Assembly (NCBI RefSeq): GCF_003999255.1
Contig: NZ_CP034791.1
Span: forward strand, 1,280,501 to 1,344,500
Direction: 5' to 3'
Origin: Caldicellulosiruptor changbaiensis
Lineage (GTDB): Bacteria; Bacillota; Thermoanaerobacteria; Caldicellulosiruptorales; Caldicellulosiruptoraceae
DNA length: 64,000 bases
In this document: piece by piece, positions 52,969 to 60,109 of the stretch
Position numbering within the stretch: the first letter of the stretch is position 1
How the letters are laid out: each line of letters starts with the position of its first letter
Made by a program: the position numbers and the translations under genes
Notes under the pieces: generated by a model
Database searches by the model: none
What the model saw: the letters and a program-made list of their open reading frames with translations, nothing else
Told to the model about the DNA's origin: nothing

Positions 52969-53067
52969 GAGCTGGGCGGATAGAGCCATCACAGGAAGCA
53001 ATACATATTTAATACTTGCTTCTTGAGCCATGTTTTTAGCAGTCTCAATAATTTCATTTTTATTCAT
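52966..53067 (-). CDS. Very small ORF, 33 residues, minus strand
   Basis: ATG 53067 is preceded by AAAGGGG at a spacing of ten bases. A TATAAT lies on the minus strand at 53109-53104, and the frame ends at a hairpin. The peptide starts MNKNEIIETAKNMAQEASIK, continues with YVLLPVMALSAQL, and has no Gly-Gly leader. It is the only minus-strand gene-like unit in the island. It could be a small peptide gene or the truncated start of a lost gene; the clean control elements favour the former slightly. Confidence 0.4.
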   Translation of the reverse strand: MNKNEIIETAKNMAQEASIKYVLLPVMALSAQL

Positions 53068-53082
53068 TTTAAGTAGTCCCCT

Positions 53083-53286
53083 TTGATGATTATTTCAATA
53101 CTAATTATACAGTGGACACAATTTTATTATAACTCCCTAAATAGTTACGATTTGGTATTTGTTAATGGCGGATTAGATAAAATTTATAAGATTGTCACAT
53201 TGATAAAAGATATATATGAATTGGGTCAGCAACTTTGGGATTTTGGAAGAGGATTTATTAAAGGAAGGCAGGATGCAACTTGTTAA
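53083..53286 (+). pseudogene. Precursor-like peptide with eroded leader
   Basis: The frame contains NSLNSYDLVFVNGG, which fits a double-glycine leader (D/E-L-x-x-V-N-G-G). A core of about 35 residues follows (LDKIYKIVTLIKDIYELG, then LWDFGRGFIKGRQDATC). The available starts (TTG 53083, ATG 53086) lack a ribosome-binding site and add an odd hydrophobic N-terminus; the normal leader start seems to have been replaced. The core shares the DFGRGFIKG-type motif with the peptide at 56964. Probably an inactive or remodelled precursor. Confidence 0.5.
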
Positions 53287-53328
53287 AATTGCTTTGCTTT
53301 ATTTAAAAAATGGAGGAGGGATTGAGTT

Positions 53329-53520
53329 ATGAATAAATTTATGAAAATTGATGAAAATGAGTTGATAGGAATTAATGGTGGAGGAAAAGATGATTATGAT
53401 TTTGGATATAGTGTAGGCTATAATTTAGGTAAACTTTACAAATGGGTAATCAACTTAATAGATAACATTTTATATACACCTAAGGGAATACCTGTTTCAG
53501 ATTTATACTATCGTGGGTAA
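53329..53520 (+). CDS. Double-glycine precursor peptide 3
   Basis: 63 residues with GGAGGAGGG upstream. The short leader MNKFMKIDENELIGINGG matches the C39 consensus with the cut after Gly-Gly near residue 18. The mature part of about 45 residues is amphipathic and aromatic (GKDDYDFGYSVGYNLGKLYK, then a hydrophobic WVINLIDNIL) and ends DLYYRG. It shows the FGxxxGxxxG spacing of class II peptides. A complex hairpin follows at 53571, so it may be transcribed alone. Confidence 0.75.
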   Translation: MNKFMKIDENELIGINGGGKDDYDFGYSVGYNLGKLYKWVINLIDNILYTPKGIPVSDLYYRG

Positions 53521-53570
53521 AGCTTAGAAATATTAGTTTAGGGTAATAATAACTTTATATAAAAAAGTAT

Positions 53571-53640
53571 ATGCTCAAGCAATTGTATACTGATTTAAAA
53601 AATCAGTACAGTTGCTTTAGCATTTATATTTTATTTACAT
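53571..53640 (+). terminator. Terminator-like hairpin after peptide 3
   Basis: ATGCT, AGCAA and ACTGATT on the left arm pair in order with AATCAGT, TTGCT and AGCAT on the right (53571-53623), with small internal loops. A T-rich tail follows (TTATATTTTATTT). Confidence 0.6.
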
Positions 53641-53655
53641 AAATGGAGGTTACAA

Positions 53656-54393
53656 ATGAAACAAACTAATAAAAAGAAGATTATTAAAAAAAAGAGGAGT
53701 GCTTTAGAGTATATTAGTCTTTTTTTTGTATCAGGTGTTCTATTACCGTTAATATTTCTAGCATTTGTTTTTAACATGAAAGAAATATATAGTATGTTAT
53801 TATTTTATGTGTTTACTTATACGTGTACCATTTTGTTTTTTGGTATTTTTTTTAAAGATGAAATAACAGATTTAATAGAATATTCATATAGGATAAGCAA
53901 AAATAAAATAAAAATTATAAATATAATGTTCTTATTTTTATTTGGTGTATTGTCGACAATTATAATACAAATCATTGTATATTTACTCAATGTGTATTTG
54001 CTTCATATTCGTGATGTAGATAAGGCAAGTATTTTTGAAAAACAAATAGAAAATATTATTAAATTAAATAATGTGCACAGTGTAATAATCCTATTGACAA
54101 TAATATTTTTTTCAGGGATAGTTGCACCTGTTGTAGAGGAAATTATATTTAGAGGATTAATATTTCAAAGTTTAAGACAAAAGATGGATTTAAAATTGGC
54201 TATTTTAATGAATGCATTAATTTTTGGTTTATGGCATATAGATTTATATACTGCTTTATGTGCATTTTTATTCGGGATTGTGTTATCAATTTTTTATATA
54301 CGTTTTAATTCAATATTTGTGCCTATAGTTATTCATATAGGTGCTAATATTATTGGTCTAACTAACATAATAATATCTTCAATTATAAAATGA
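53656..54393 (+). CDS. CPBP-family membrane protease 1 (candidate immunity)
   Basis: 245 residues with about six membrane helices, ATG behind GGAGGT. The CPBP (Abi/CAAX-protease) motifs are present: APVVEEIIFRGLIFQSL with EExxxR, then FGLWHID with its conserved His, and FVPIVIHIGANI with the last His. CPBP proteins in class II bacteriocin loci (for example PlnI-type and SkkI) confer self-immunity. That role is inferred from its position between two precursor genes. Confidence 0.82.
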   Translation: MKQTNKKKIIKKKRSALEYISLFFVSGVLLPLIFLAFVFNMKEIYSMLLFYVFTYTCTILFFGIFFKDEITDLIEYSYRISKNKIKIINIMFLFLFGVLSTIIIQIIVYLLNVYLLHIRDVDKASIFEKQIENIIKLNNVHSVIILLTIIFFSGIVAPVVEEIIFRGLIFQSLRQKMDLKLAILMNALIFGLWHIDLYTALCAFLFGIVLSIFYIRFNSIFVPIVIHIGANIIGLTNIIISSIIK

Positions 54394-54508
54394 TTTAATT
54401 ATAAGTTAAATCAAAGTAATTACGATATATAACTAAAATGAGCCAAGAAATTTTTTAAAACTAAATTTATGTTCAGATAATTAATTAGATGACTTAAGGA
54501 TTGTTTTT

Positions 54509-54537
54509 TTGACTTTGAATTTCAAAACGTAAATAAT
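54509..54537 (+). promoter_or_regulatory. Promoter upstream of the ABC permease gene
   Basis: TTGACT (54509-54514) is 17 bases from AATAAT (54532-54537), 5 of 6 matches in each hexamer. The 275-base gap between 54394 and 54668 shows nothing else apart from short A/T-rich sequence. Confidence 0.5.
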
Positions 54538-54668
54538 GAAGAGTATTAGAGAAGCAACTTTAAATTTATTTTATAATAAAGTATAGAAAGAACAAATTAA
54601 CTTACAAAAATACTTTTTTATTTAGAAGGAAAATTAATTTATAGTGTAGTAAAGAGGAGGTATCACAA

Positions 54669-55841
54669 TTGGCATTGTATACAGAAATTCAAAAAATTCT
54701 AAAGAGCAGAAAATTTTTAATTGCTTTAATAATTACAATTGGTTTTAATATTCTTTATTGCTGGTTTGCGCGTAATTATGTATTTAATAAAAGTGAGAGC
54801 TACATAAAAGGATATATTTCTGACACTGAAAAGCAGATAAAGCAACTTGAGCAAAAATTAAAAAAAGAAAAAGATGCTAAGATAAAGAAGCTATATCAAG
54901 AACAAATTTTTGATTTGAACAGAATTGTCCAAGAAGAAAAATTGAGATTGCAATATAGTAAAAATCCCAAGAAAGAAATGGAAGGAAGAGCTCAATATTA
55001 CAAGATGATGTATGAAAACGCTAATAAAACTGGTAATTATAAAGAACAAGAATCAAATAAAATAAATTACCAAATAATTAGTGAAAATTTAAAAAAGAAA
55101 AAGTATTATTCGATAAACAAGCAATTAGACGGATGGTCGTATTTACTTAGTCAATCCTACGGAGTAGCATTTTTTATAATTGTTATAATAGCTTTAATTA
55201 TTGGTAGTGGCATAATTTCAGATGAGTATAAGGAAGGGACAGCAAAGCTTTTGAAAACTTTGCCTATAAAAAGAGCAAATATAGTATTTAGCAAATTTAT
55301 TGCGTCTGTTTTGATGATTAGTGCATTAGTAATTGGCACACAAATTATATTTTTTATAGTTTTAAGTATAATAACAGATTCTTTTAAATACTATGATGTA
55401 TATTGTAATTGGATTTCGAGATACAAGGTGATAGGTTTTAAAGTGTATCCTGTTTTAGATAACGTGAAGTTATTAACTTTACTTGAAAGCAGCATATTAC
55501 AATTTATGACAGAGATAGTAATTATTTTAGCTATATCTGGAATTATTGTATTTTTCTCTTCTATATTTGAAAACGGAGCATTTACAAGTATTAGTTTTAT
55601 TGCAATAATAGTAATTATAAGTATACTTCGTCAAAAGATGCTTATGATAAAAACACCAGTATTGAAGCTATTGTCATTGATATTTCCTTGGGAACTATCT
55701 GTTGTATACACGAATTATTTGCCAAATGAGTTGGATTGGATTTATGCTTCAACCTATGTTGTTATAGGGTTGAATTTACTGCTAACAATTATCTTTGTAT
55801 TGGGTTCTATAGAAATATTTAAACATAAAGAAAAAGTATAA
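54669..55841 (+). CDS. ABC-2 type permease (candidate peptide self-protection)
   Basis: 390 residues; TTG start seven bases after AGAGGAGGT. One N-terminal helix, then a large extracytoplasmic coiled-coil loop (about residues 40-150, rich in Lys, Glu and Gln), then five or six helices (FFIIVIIALIIGSGIISDEY begins the membrane core). This is the shape of ABC-2/BcrB-like permeases with a big outer loop. With the ATPase encoded next it resembles bacteriocin or lantibiotic immunity exporters (LanFEG, BcrAB style). Function inferred. Confidence 0.8.
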   Translation: MALYTEIQKILKSRKFLIALIITIGFNILYCWFARNYVFNKSESYIKGYISDTEKQIKQLEQKLKKEKDAKIKKLYQEQIFDLNRIVQEEKLRLQYSKNPKKEMEGRAQYYKMMYENANKTGNYKEQESNKINYQIISENLKKKKYYSINKQLDGWSYLLSQSYGVAFFIIVIIALIIGSGIISDEYKEGTAKLLKTLPIKRANIVFSKFIASVLMISALVIGTQIIFFIVLSIITDSFKYYDVYCNWISRYKVIGFKVYPVLDNVKLLTLLESSILQFMTEIVIILAISGIIVFFSSIFENGAFTSISFIAIIVIISILRQKMLMIKTPVLKLLSLIFPWELSVVYTNYLPNELDWIYASTYVVIGLNLLLTIIFVLGSIEIFKHKEKV

Positions 55842-55889
55842 TATAGTGCAAAAATAAAATTTGGTAATATCTAAAGGAGGCATAAAAAA

Positions 55890-56837
55890 TTGGCTGAAAA
55901 TAGATTAGAAAAAGTGATAAAAGTAAACGATGTGAACAAAAGAATAGGAAACTCTCAAATTCTAAAAGAAATAAACTTTTCAATAGAAAAAGGAGAAATT
56001 GTTGGTCTTGTAGGACCAAATGGTGCTGGCAAAAGCACATTAATGAAAATACTGGCAGGTTTATGGTTACCAAAACCAAAAGGGAAATGTTATATTTTGG
56101 GATGTGATGTAACTAAGGAACAAGAAAGAATAGAGGTTTTAAGAAGAGCGTCATTTTTTATCGAAACACCAGCACTGTATCTTAAACTTAGTGGTTATGA
56201 TAATATAGAATTGTATGCTAACCTAAAATATGGGAGTGCCTTTAACGTTAAAGATGAGGTTAATAGGTTAGCACCATTTTTTGAATTAGAAAATAAGATA
56301 TTAAAAAGAAAGGCAAAAACATATTCATTGGGAACAAAGCAAAAGGTTAGTTTGCTTCAAATGTTTATTGGCAACCCTGAAGTGTTGATATTGGATGAAC
56401 CTTTTAATGGATTGGACCCAACCACCACAATTAAAGTTAAAGAGCTCTTAAAAACACGATGGAGAGAAAATAACATAACCGTTTTAATCTCATCACATAT
56501 ATTGAGTGATATAGAGGAGTTATGTTCAAGAATTATTTTTATCAAAAATGGTTCAATAATATTAGACAAAAATAAAGAAGAATTGTTAAAAAGAAATACA
56601 GTAGTGATTTTTCATTTTACTGAAAAGGAGCATGTTGATATAGCGTGTAGGTTAATAAAAGAAAAATTACCATATATAACTGTAGAAACTCAGTTTAATA
56701 ACTCTATAAAAGTTCATAATCTAAATTCTCATTATGATGTTTTAGATATATTACAGAATGAGGGTATAAAAGTTCGAGACATAGAAGAACAAAAAATGAG
56801 TTTAGTAGATTTTTACAAACAACTTTATTTACAATAA
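55890..56837 (+). CDS. ABC transporter ATP-binding protein (partner of the ABC-2 permease)
   Basis: 315 residues. Walker A is GPNGAGKST, the signature is YSLGTKQKVSL (degenerate in the first positions, as in BcrA/DrrA types), Walker B is EVLILDEPFNGLDP, and the switch His lies in LISSHILSD. The C-terminal 100 residues extend beyond the ATPase core, as in BcrA-like proteins. TTG start behind AAAGGAGGC. Separated from the permease by 48 bases; the two form a two-gene exporter. Confidence 0.85.
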   Translation: MAENRLEKVIKVNDVNKRIGNSQILKEINFSIEKGEIVGLVGPNGAGKSTLMKILAGLWLPKPKGKCYILGCDVTKEQERIEVLRRASFFIETPALYLKLSGYDNIELYANLKYGSAFNVKDEVNRLAPFFELENKILKRKAKTYSLGTKQKVSLLQMFIGNPEVLILDEPFNGLDPTTTIKVKELLKTRWRENNITVLISSHILSDIEELCSRIIFIKNGSIILDKNKEELLKRNTVVIFHFTEKEHVDIACRLIKEKLPYITVETQFNNSIKVHNLNSHYDVLDILQNEGIKVRDIEEQKMSLVDFYKQLYLQ

Positions 56838-56915
56838 TCAAGGACTTTTTAAATTAAAAGATATACCTATTAGAGATAAAAATAGTTACAGAAGAAATAG
56901 GAGTTACTCTATAGT

Positions 56916-57149
56916 TTGCTAAGATTAGCGAACAATTACAATGAAGAGAAGGTTCGAGGTGTTATAAGTGAAGAAGTTTTAAGAAGGTATAAGGCTTTAG
57001 TCAATGTTAATGAACTTTTGGAAATTAATGGTGGTGGTTTTTTATCTATATTTGCAAAAGGCTTAGAAATTATTGGTGTTGTGGAAGCAATATATGAATT
57101 TGGGAAAGGATTTATTGATGGATTTAAAGATGGTATAAAAGTAAAGTAA
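56916..57149 (+). CDS. Double-glycine precursor peptide 4, with an ATA in place of the expected start
   Basis: The leader VNVNELLEINGG is canonical. The core of about 35 residues reads GFLSIFAKGLEIIGVVEA, then IYEFGKGFIDGFKDG. Aligned with precursor 1, both the upstream bases (GGTTCGAGGTGTTAT at 50907 and 56951) and the leader correspond, but the ATG of precursor 1 is ATA here (56964-56966). Translation may instead start at TTG 56916, which has AGGAG twelve bases upstream and adds 16 residues, or at a non-standard ATA. It may also be silent. Confidence 0.6.
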   Translation: MLRLANNYNEEKVRGVISEEVLRRYKALVNVNELLEINGGGFLSIFAKGLEIIGVVEAIYEFGKGFIDGFKDGIKVK

Positions 57150-57183
57150 AAATTCTAATAATTGTTAAAGGGGGGTGAAGAAT

Positions 57184-57405
57184 ATGAGTGGTAACATTCA
57201 ATTAAGCAACGATGATTTACCAACAATAAATGGAGGAGAAGTATTACACTGGGTCGAATATATTTTAGGTTATTGCGCTGGTGTTGTTACAAAATTTGCA
57301 TTATCAGATCCAATTTACCCGCCAGAGAAAATGGATTCAAACACTGTTTGGGGAAACGTAGTCAACTATGATACGTCTGTCCCCACTGTTACAATTAAGA
57401 AATAG
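57184..57405 (+). CDS. Double-glycine precursor peptide 5
   Basis: 73 residues from ATG 57184, preceded by AAAGGGGGG. The leader MSGNIQLSNDDLPTINGG fits the C39 site (LSxxDLxxINGG). The mature part of about 55 residues begins EVLHWVEYILGYCAGVV and then is polar and Pro-rich (SDPIYPPEKMDSNTVWGN), unlike the other cores. It has a single Cys. It is followed by a perfect 18-bp terminator-like stem. It could be a pheromone or one half of a pair; the core is not recognised. Confidence 0.7.
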   Translation: MSGNIQLSNDDLPTINGGEVLHWVEYILGYCAGVVTKFALSDPIYPPEKMDSNTVWGNVVNYDTSVPTVTIKK

Positions 57406-57425
57406 TTGACGTTAATTTCACATTT

Positions 57426-57468
57426 GAGTAGAGGTTTCTATTTATAAAAATAGAAACCTCTACTCTTT
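57426..57468 (+). terminator. Terminator-like hairpin after peptide 5
   Basis: GAGTAGAGGTTTCTATTT (57426-57443) and its exact complement (57448-57465) form an 18-bp perfect stem with loop ATAA, then TTT. Confidence 0.8.
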
Positions 57469-57512
57469 GGTTTAAAATAACTGTAACTGAATTAGACTGA
57501 GGAGAGATTTGG

Positions 57513-58298
57513 GTGAGTCAAAGTAGTCATACTATAAAAAGAAAACAATGTTTAGTAAAGTGTATTGTGATTTATTTAATTTCAAGTGTGCTATGTTTAT
57601 TTTTTGTATATATATTTACAGATGAATGGAATTCAACCTTAAGCCAAATATTTAGCGATCTGGTAACTATAATTTTTGTGATAATTTTCTGTAGTAGTGA
57701 GTTGAAATATATGTTAAATTATTCAAATTCGAGATATATACTTACATTTAGAAATATTGTATGTTTTATCGGCATTGGAATTACTTACAATTTAATAGTA
57801 GATACAGTAGATAAAATATTAAAATTATACAAATATATGCCTGACAGTAAGACCTACTTTGAGTTTATTAATAGTTTAAATTATGGCGGTATCAAATTTG
57901 GATTAATTGTTCTGGCAATTGGGATTGTTGGACCAATAATTGAAGAGGTAATATTTAGAGGACTATTACTAGAAATTTTTATAAACAAATTAAATATTAC
58001 AATAGCAGTATTGTTAGATGCATTTGTTTTTGCAATTCTACACGGAAATTTATATCAAAGTTTTTATGCATTTACTTTTGGGATATTAGTTTGCTTTTTC
58101 TATTTGTGGACAAGAACAATTATTGTTCCGATTATTATACACGTATCTGCTAATACTTTCACTTTATTTATTAAAAATATTTCTATTAATTCAAAGTTGG
58201 TATTTATATTATTTCTCGCAAGTTTAATTTTTTTCACAAAGACTATTTTTGACTTTTATAAGCTTTCAAAACGGAATATTACTGAATATAATATTTAA
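57513..58298 (+). CDS. CPBP-family membrane protease 2 (candidate immunity)
   Basis: 261 residues, GTG start behind GAGGAGAG. About seven membrane helices. The CPBP motifs are VGPIIEEVIFRGLLLEIF (EExxxR), FAILHGNLYQ (His) and TIIVPIIIHVSANTF (His). It is related to, but clearly diverged from, the copy at 53656, consistent with each protecting against a different peptide. It is the last intact gene of the island. Confidence 0.82.
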   Translation: MSQSSHTIKRKQCLVKCIVIYLISSVLCLFFVYIFTDEWNSTLSQIFSDLVTIIFVIIFCSSELKYMLNYSNSRYILTFRNIVCFIGIGITYNLIVDTVDKILKLYKYMPDSKTYFEFINSLNYGGIKFGLIVLAIGIVGPIIEEVIFRGLLLEIFINKLNITIAVLLDAFVFAILHGNLYQSFYAFTFGILVCFFYLWTRTIIVPIIIHVSANTFTLFIKNISINSKLVFILFLASLIFFTKTIFDFYKLSKRNITEYNI

Positions 58299-58357
58299 GT
58301 AAAGCATTCCCGTAATAAGAAAAATATATAAAATTGGGCAAAATGAAATTTAAAAAA

Positions 58358-58444
58358 ATAAGGCAGCGGTATAGAAAAATAGGGCAAAGAGTAAAGGTAA
58401 AATTGAAAGGAGCAGATGGCTTGAGTGCATTGGTCAAAAAATAA
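58358..58444 (+). pseudogene. Second HlyD-like fragment (C-terminal barrel)
   Basis: The frame RYRKIGQRVKVKLKGADGLS ends at TAA. It aligns with SSIKIGQRAKVKIAGADGLK of the intact adaptor (about 50560-50620). There is no start and no flanking adaptor sequence. Confidence 0.8.
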
Positions 58445-58476
58445 ATTGTTGGGGTGGTTAAAGAGAAAAGATTTAT

Positions 58477-58574
58477 AAGAAAAAAAGTAACTATAAGTTT
58501 TTAGACACAAATATTTTAGTGTATGCCTATGATAAATCTGCTTGGGAAAAACATGAAGTAGCAAAACAGATTAT
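58477..58574 (+). pseudogene. Truncated copy of vapC (first 33 codons)
   Basis: SNYKFLDTNILVYAYDKSA, then WEKHEVAKQI, matches the start of the toxin at 46343 almost residue for residue. Upstream bases correspond too (AGAAAAGATTTATAAG here, AGAGAAGATTTATATG there), and the start ATG has become AAG. Similarity ends near 58571, and the promoter of the YneA-like gene begins at once. With the intact vapC it makes a direct repeat around the island. Confidence 0.85.
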
Positions 58575-58585
58575 GTCTTCACCTC

Positions 58586-58614
58586 TTGACATATAAACAT
58601 TTGTTTGATATTCT
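58586..58614 (+). promoter_or_regulatory. Promoter with SOS box before the YneA-like gene
   Basis: TTGACA (58586-58591) is 17 bases from TATTCT (58609-58614). Between them lies TAAACATTTGTTTG (58594-58607), which matches the uvrB SOS box at 12 of 14 positions and would place LexA inside the promoter. Confidence 0.7.
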
Positions 58615-58651
58615 TTATACAGAACATATTATCGGAGAGAATGAATATTTT

Positions 58652-58981
58652 ATGAGAACAAAAGTTGTTATAAAAAATAAGTTTCGCTTTAGCATTGCAT
58701 TGCTTATTCTAATGGTATTTGTTATAACAGTTTTGATGATTTCGAGTGGAGAAGGGAAGAGCATTGATAAAGAAAAGAATGTAAACTGGATATTTGTGAA
58801 GGTAAAAGAAGGAGACTCACTGTGGACAATTTCAAAGAATTTTGTTGATGATAGCGTAGACATTCGTGATTATATCTCTTTTGTGCGAAAGATAAATAAG
58901 TTAGAAAATGCAATTTTGTATCCTGGGCAAGTGTTAAAATTTGTAGATGTAAAAACGTACAAACTTCTGTGCACAAAATAA
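58652..58981 (+). CDS. LysM-domain membrane-anchored protein, YneA-like
   Basis: About 109 residues from ATG 58652. One N-terminal membrane helix (FSIALLILMVFVITVLMI) is followed by a single LysM domain (VKVKEGDSLWTISKNF, then NKLENAILYPGQVLKFV). This is the architecture of YneA, the SOS-induced cell-division inhibitor of Bacillus, and the SOS box between -35 and -10 supports that. YneA genes often lie beside lexA; here lexA is not in the window. Without functional data it could be another LysM cell-wall protein. Confidence 0.75.
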   Translation: MRTKVVIKNKFRFSIALLILMVFVITVLMISSGEGKSIDKEKNVNWIFVKVKEGDSLWTISKNFVDDSVDIRDYISFVRKINKLENAILYPGQVLKFVDVKTYKLLCTK

Positions 58982-59038
58982 AACCCCCTTATCAGGAGTC
59001 CAACACATCCTGGTTTTCTCCTGAGAGGGGGTTTTTTT
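58981..59038. terminator. Bidirectional terminator between the YneA-like and recombinase genes
   Basis: AAACCCCCTTATCAGGAG pairs with CTCCTGAGAGGGGGTTT, then a T-run on the plus strand. On the minus strand the tail TTTTATTTT also fits. The right part encodes the last residues of the recombinase. Confidence 0.85.
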
Positions 59039-59978
59039 CAAAGGCTTTTTTGATGTCATCGTCATTTACATGAGTATAAATCTCTGTTGTGGAGATACTT
59101 TGATGACCTAAAATAGTCTGAAGAGACCTTATATCAACTTTGCCGTGCCTGTACATAAGTGTTGCTGCCGTGTGACGAAGCTTGTGGGCAGAAATCCTTT
59201 TCTGATTTATACCTGCCATTTTCACATACTTTTCAACAATGTATTGAACAGTTCTTCTGCTAATTCTTTTCTTTCTCTCACTCAAGAAAAGAGCATCTTT
59301 GTCCTTTACACCTTCTGTGGGGCGAACTTTTAAATAATTTTCGATAGCTTCTCTACATGCTTTATTTAAATATATTATTCTTTCTTTATTTCCTTTACCA
59401 ACAATCCTTAGCATATCTTCTTTTATATCTGAAAGGTTTATATTTACAAGCTCTGAAAGTCTAAGACCACAGTTTAGAAAAAGGGTAATTATTGCAAAGT
59501 CCCTTTCTTTATTTTCACCGTCAATTGCAGAAAGTAGCTTTTTGCTTTCCTCAAGTGTAAGATACCTTGGATTTCTTTTACCAAGTTTTGGCGACTCTAA
59601 ATCTTTTGCAGGGTTATCAGGAATGAGTTTGGCTTTGCTGTAAAGGTATTTAAAAAAGCTTCTAATTGAGGCAACTTTTCGGGCCCTTGCATATGGGCCG
59701 TTGTTAAAGCGTGTTGCAAGGAAAGAAAAATATTCATATAGATTGCTAAGGGTTAAGGTTTTGAGCTTTTCAATTTCAAAGCTGCTCACATCGATATTTT
59801 CAAGATCCTCGATCTTTTCGATTTGGCCTAAAATATTTAAATCTTTTGCTTTTAGATATCTTAGAAAAGTTCTCAGGTCATAGTAATATTCTTTAATTGT
59901 ATTTGGCGATTTGTTTTTGATTGTAATCATATAGTTTAAAAAATCGACTACAAAAGGTGGGACACCCGAGAAATCCAT
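58992..59978 (-). CDS. Tyrosine recombinase, XerC/XerD-like
   Basis: About 328 residues from ATG 59978 (AAGGGA upstream); the frame opens earlier at 60020. The N-terminal SAM-like DNA-binding domain (VVDFLNYMITIKNKSPNTIK) precedes the catalytic domain. Arg lies in NCGLRLSELVN, the HxxR pair in ISAHKLRHTAATLMYRHG, the second His in TILGHQSISTTEIY, and Tyr in EIYTHV. Chromosome-dimer resolution at dif is the likely role because it is not inside an obvious mobile element. Whether it is XerC or XerD is unclear, and an integrase function for the neighbouring island cannot be excluded. Confidence 0.88.
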   Translation of the reverse strand: MDFSGVPPFVVDFLNYMITIKNKSPNTIKEYYYDLRTFLRYLKAKDLNILGQIEKIEDLENIDVSSFEIEKLKTLTLSNLYEYFSFLATRFNNGPYARARKVASIRSFFKYLYSKAKLIPDNPAKDLESPKLGKRNPRYLTLEESKKLLSAIDGENKERDFAIITLFLNCGLRLSELVNINLSDIKEDMLRIVGKGNKERIIYLNKACREAIENYLKVRPTEGVKDKDALFLSERKKRISRRTVQYIVEKYVKMAGINQKRISAHKLRHTAATLMYRHGKVDIRSLQTILGHQSISTTEIYTHVNDDDIKKAFEKNPLSGENQDVLDS

Positions 59979-60109
59979 TTTCTCATTCCCTTCATTGCAC
60001 AAAATTTTTATTTTGTGCAATTATATTTTCTTGAAAACTATTATACCCCTTCTTTCTTCATCCTGTCAACTTTTTTCTCTTTTGCTGGTTAACAACCCTA
60101 TGCAACTTC

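Noticed and set aside
58621-58634. AGAACATATTATCG as a second LexA site before the YneA-like gene
   Set aside because: Only one half matches (GAAC) and the other half is not complementary. The site at 58594 is far better.
58992-59978. The tyrosine recombinase as the integrase of the peptide island
   Set aside because: It lies outside the vapC repeat on the far side of the YneA-like gene, in the opposite orientation, and resembles housekeeping Xer proteins. No attachment site was seen. Kept as a possibility only in its entry.
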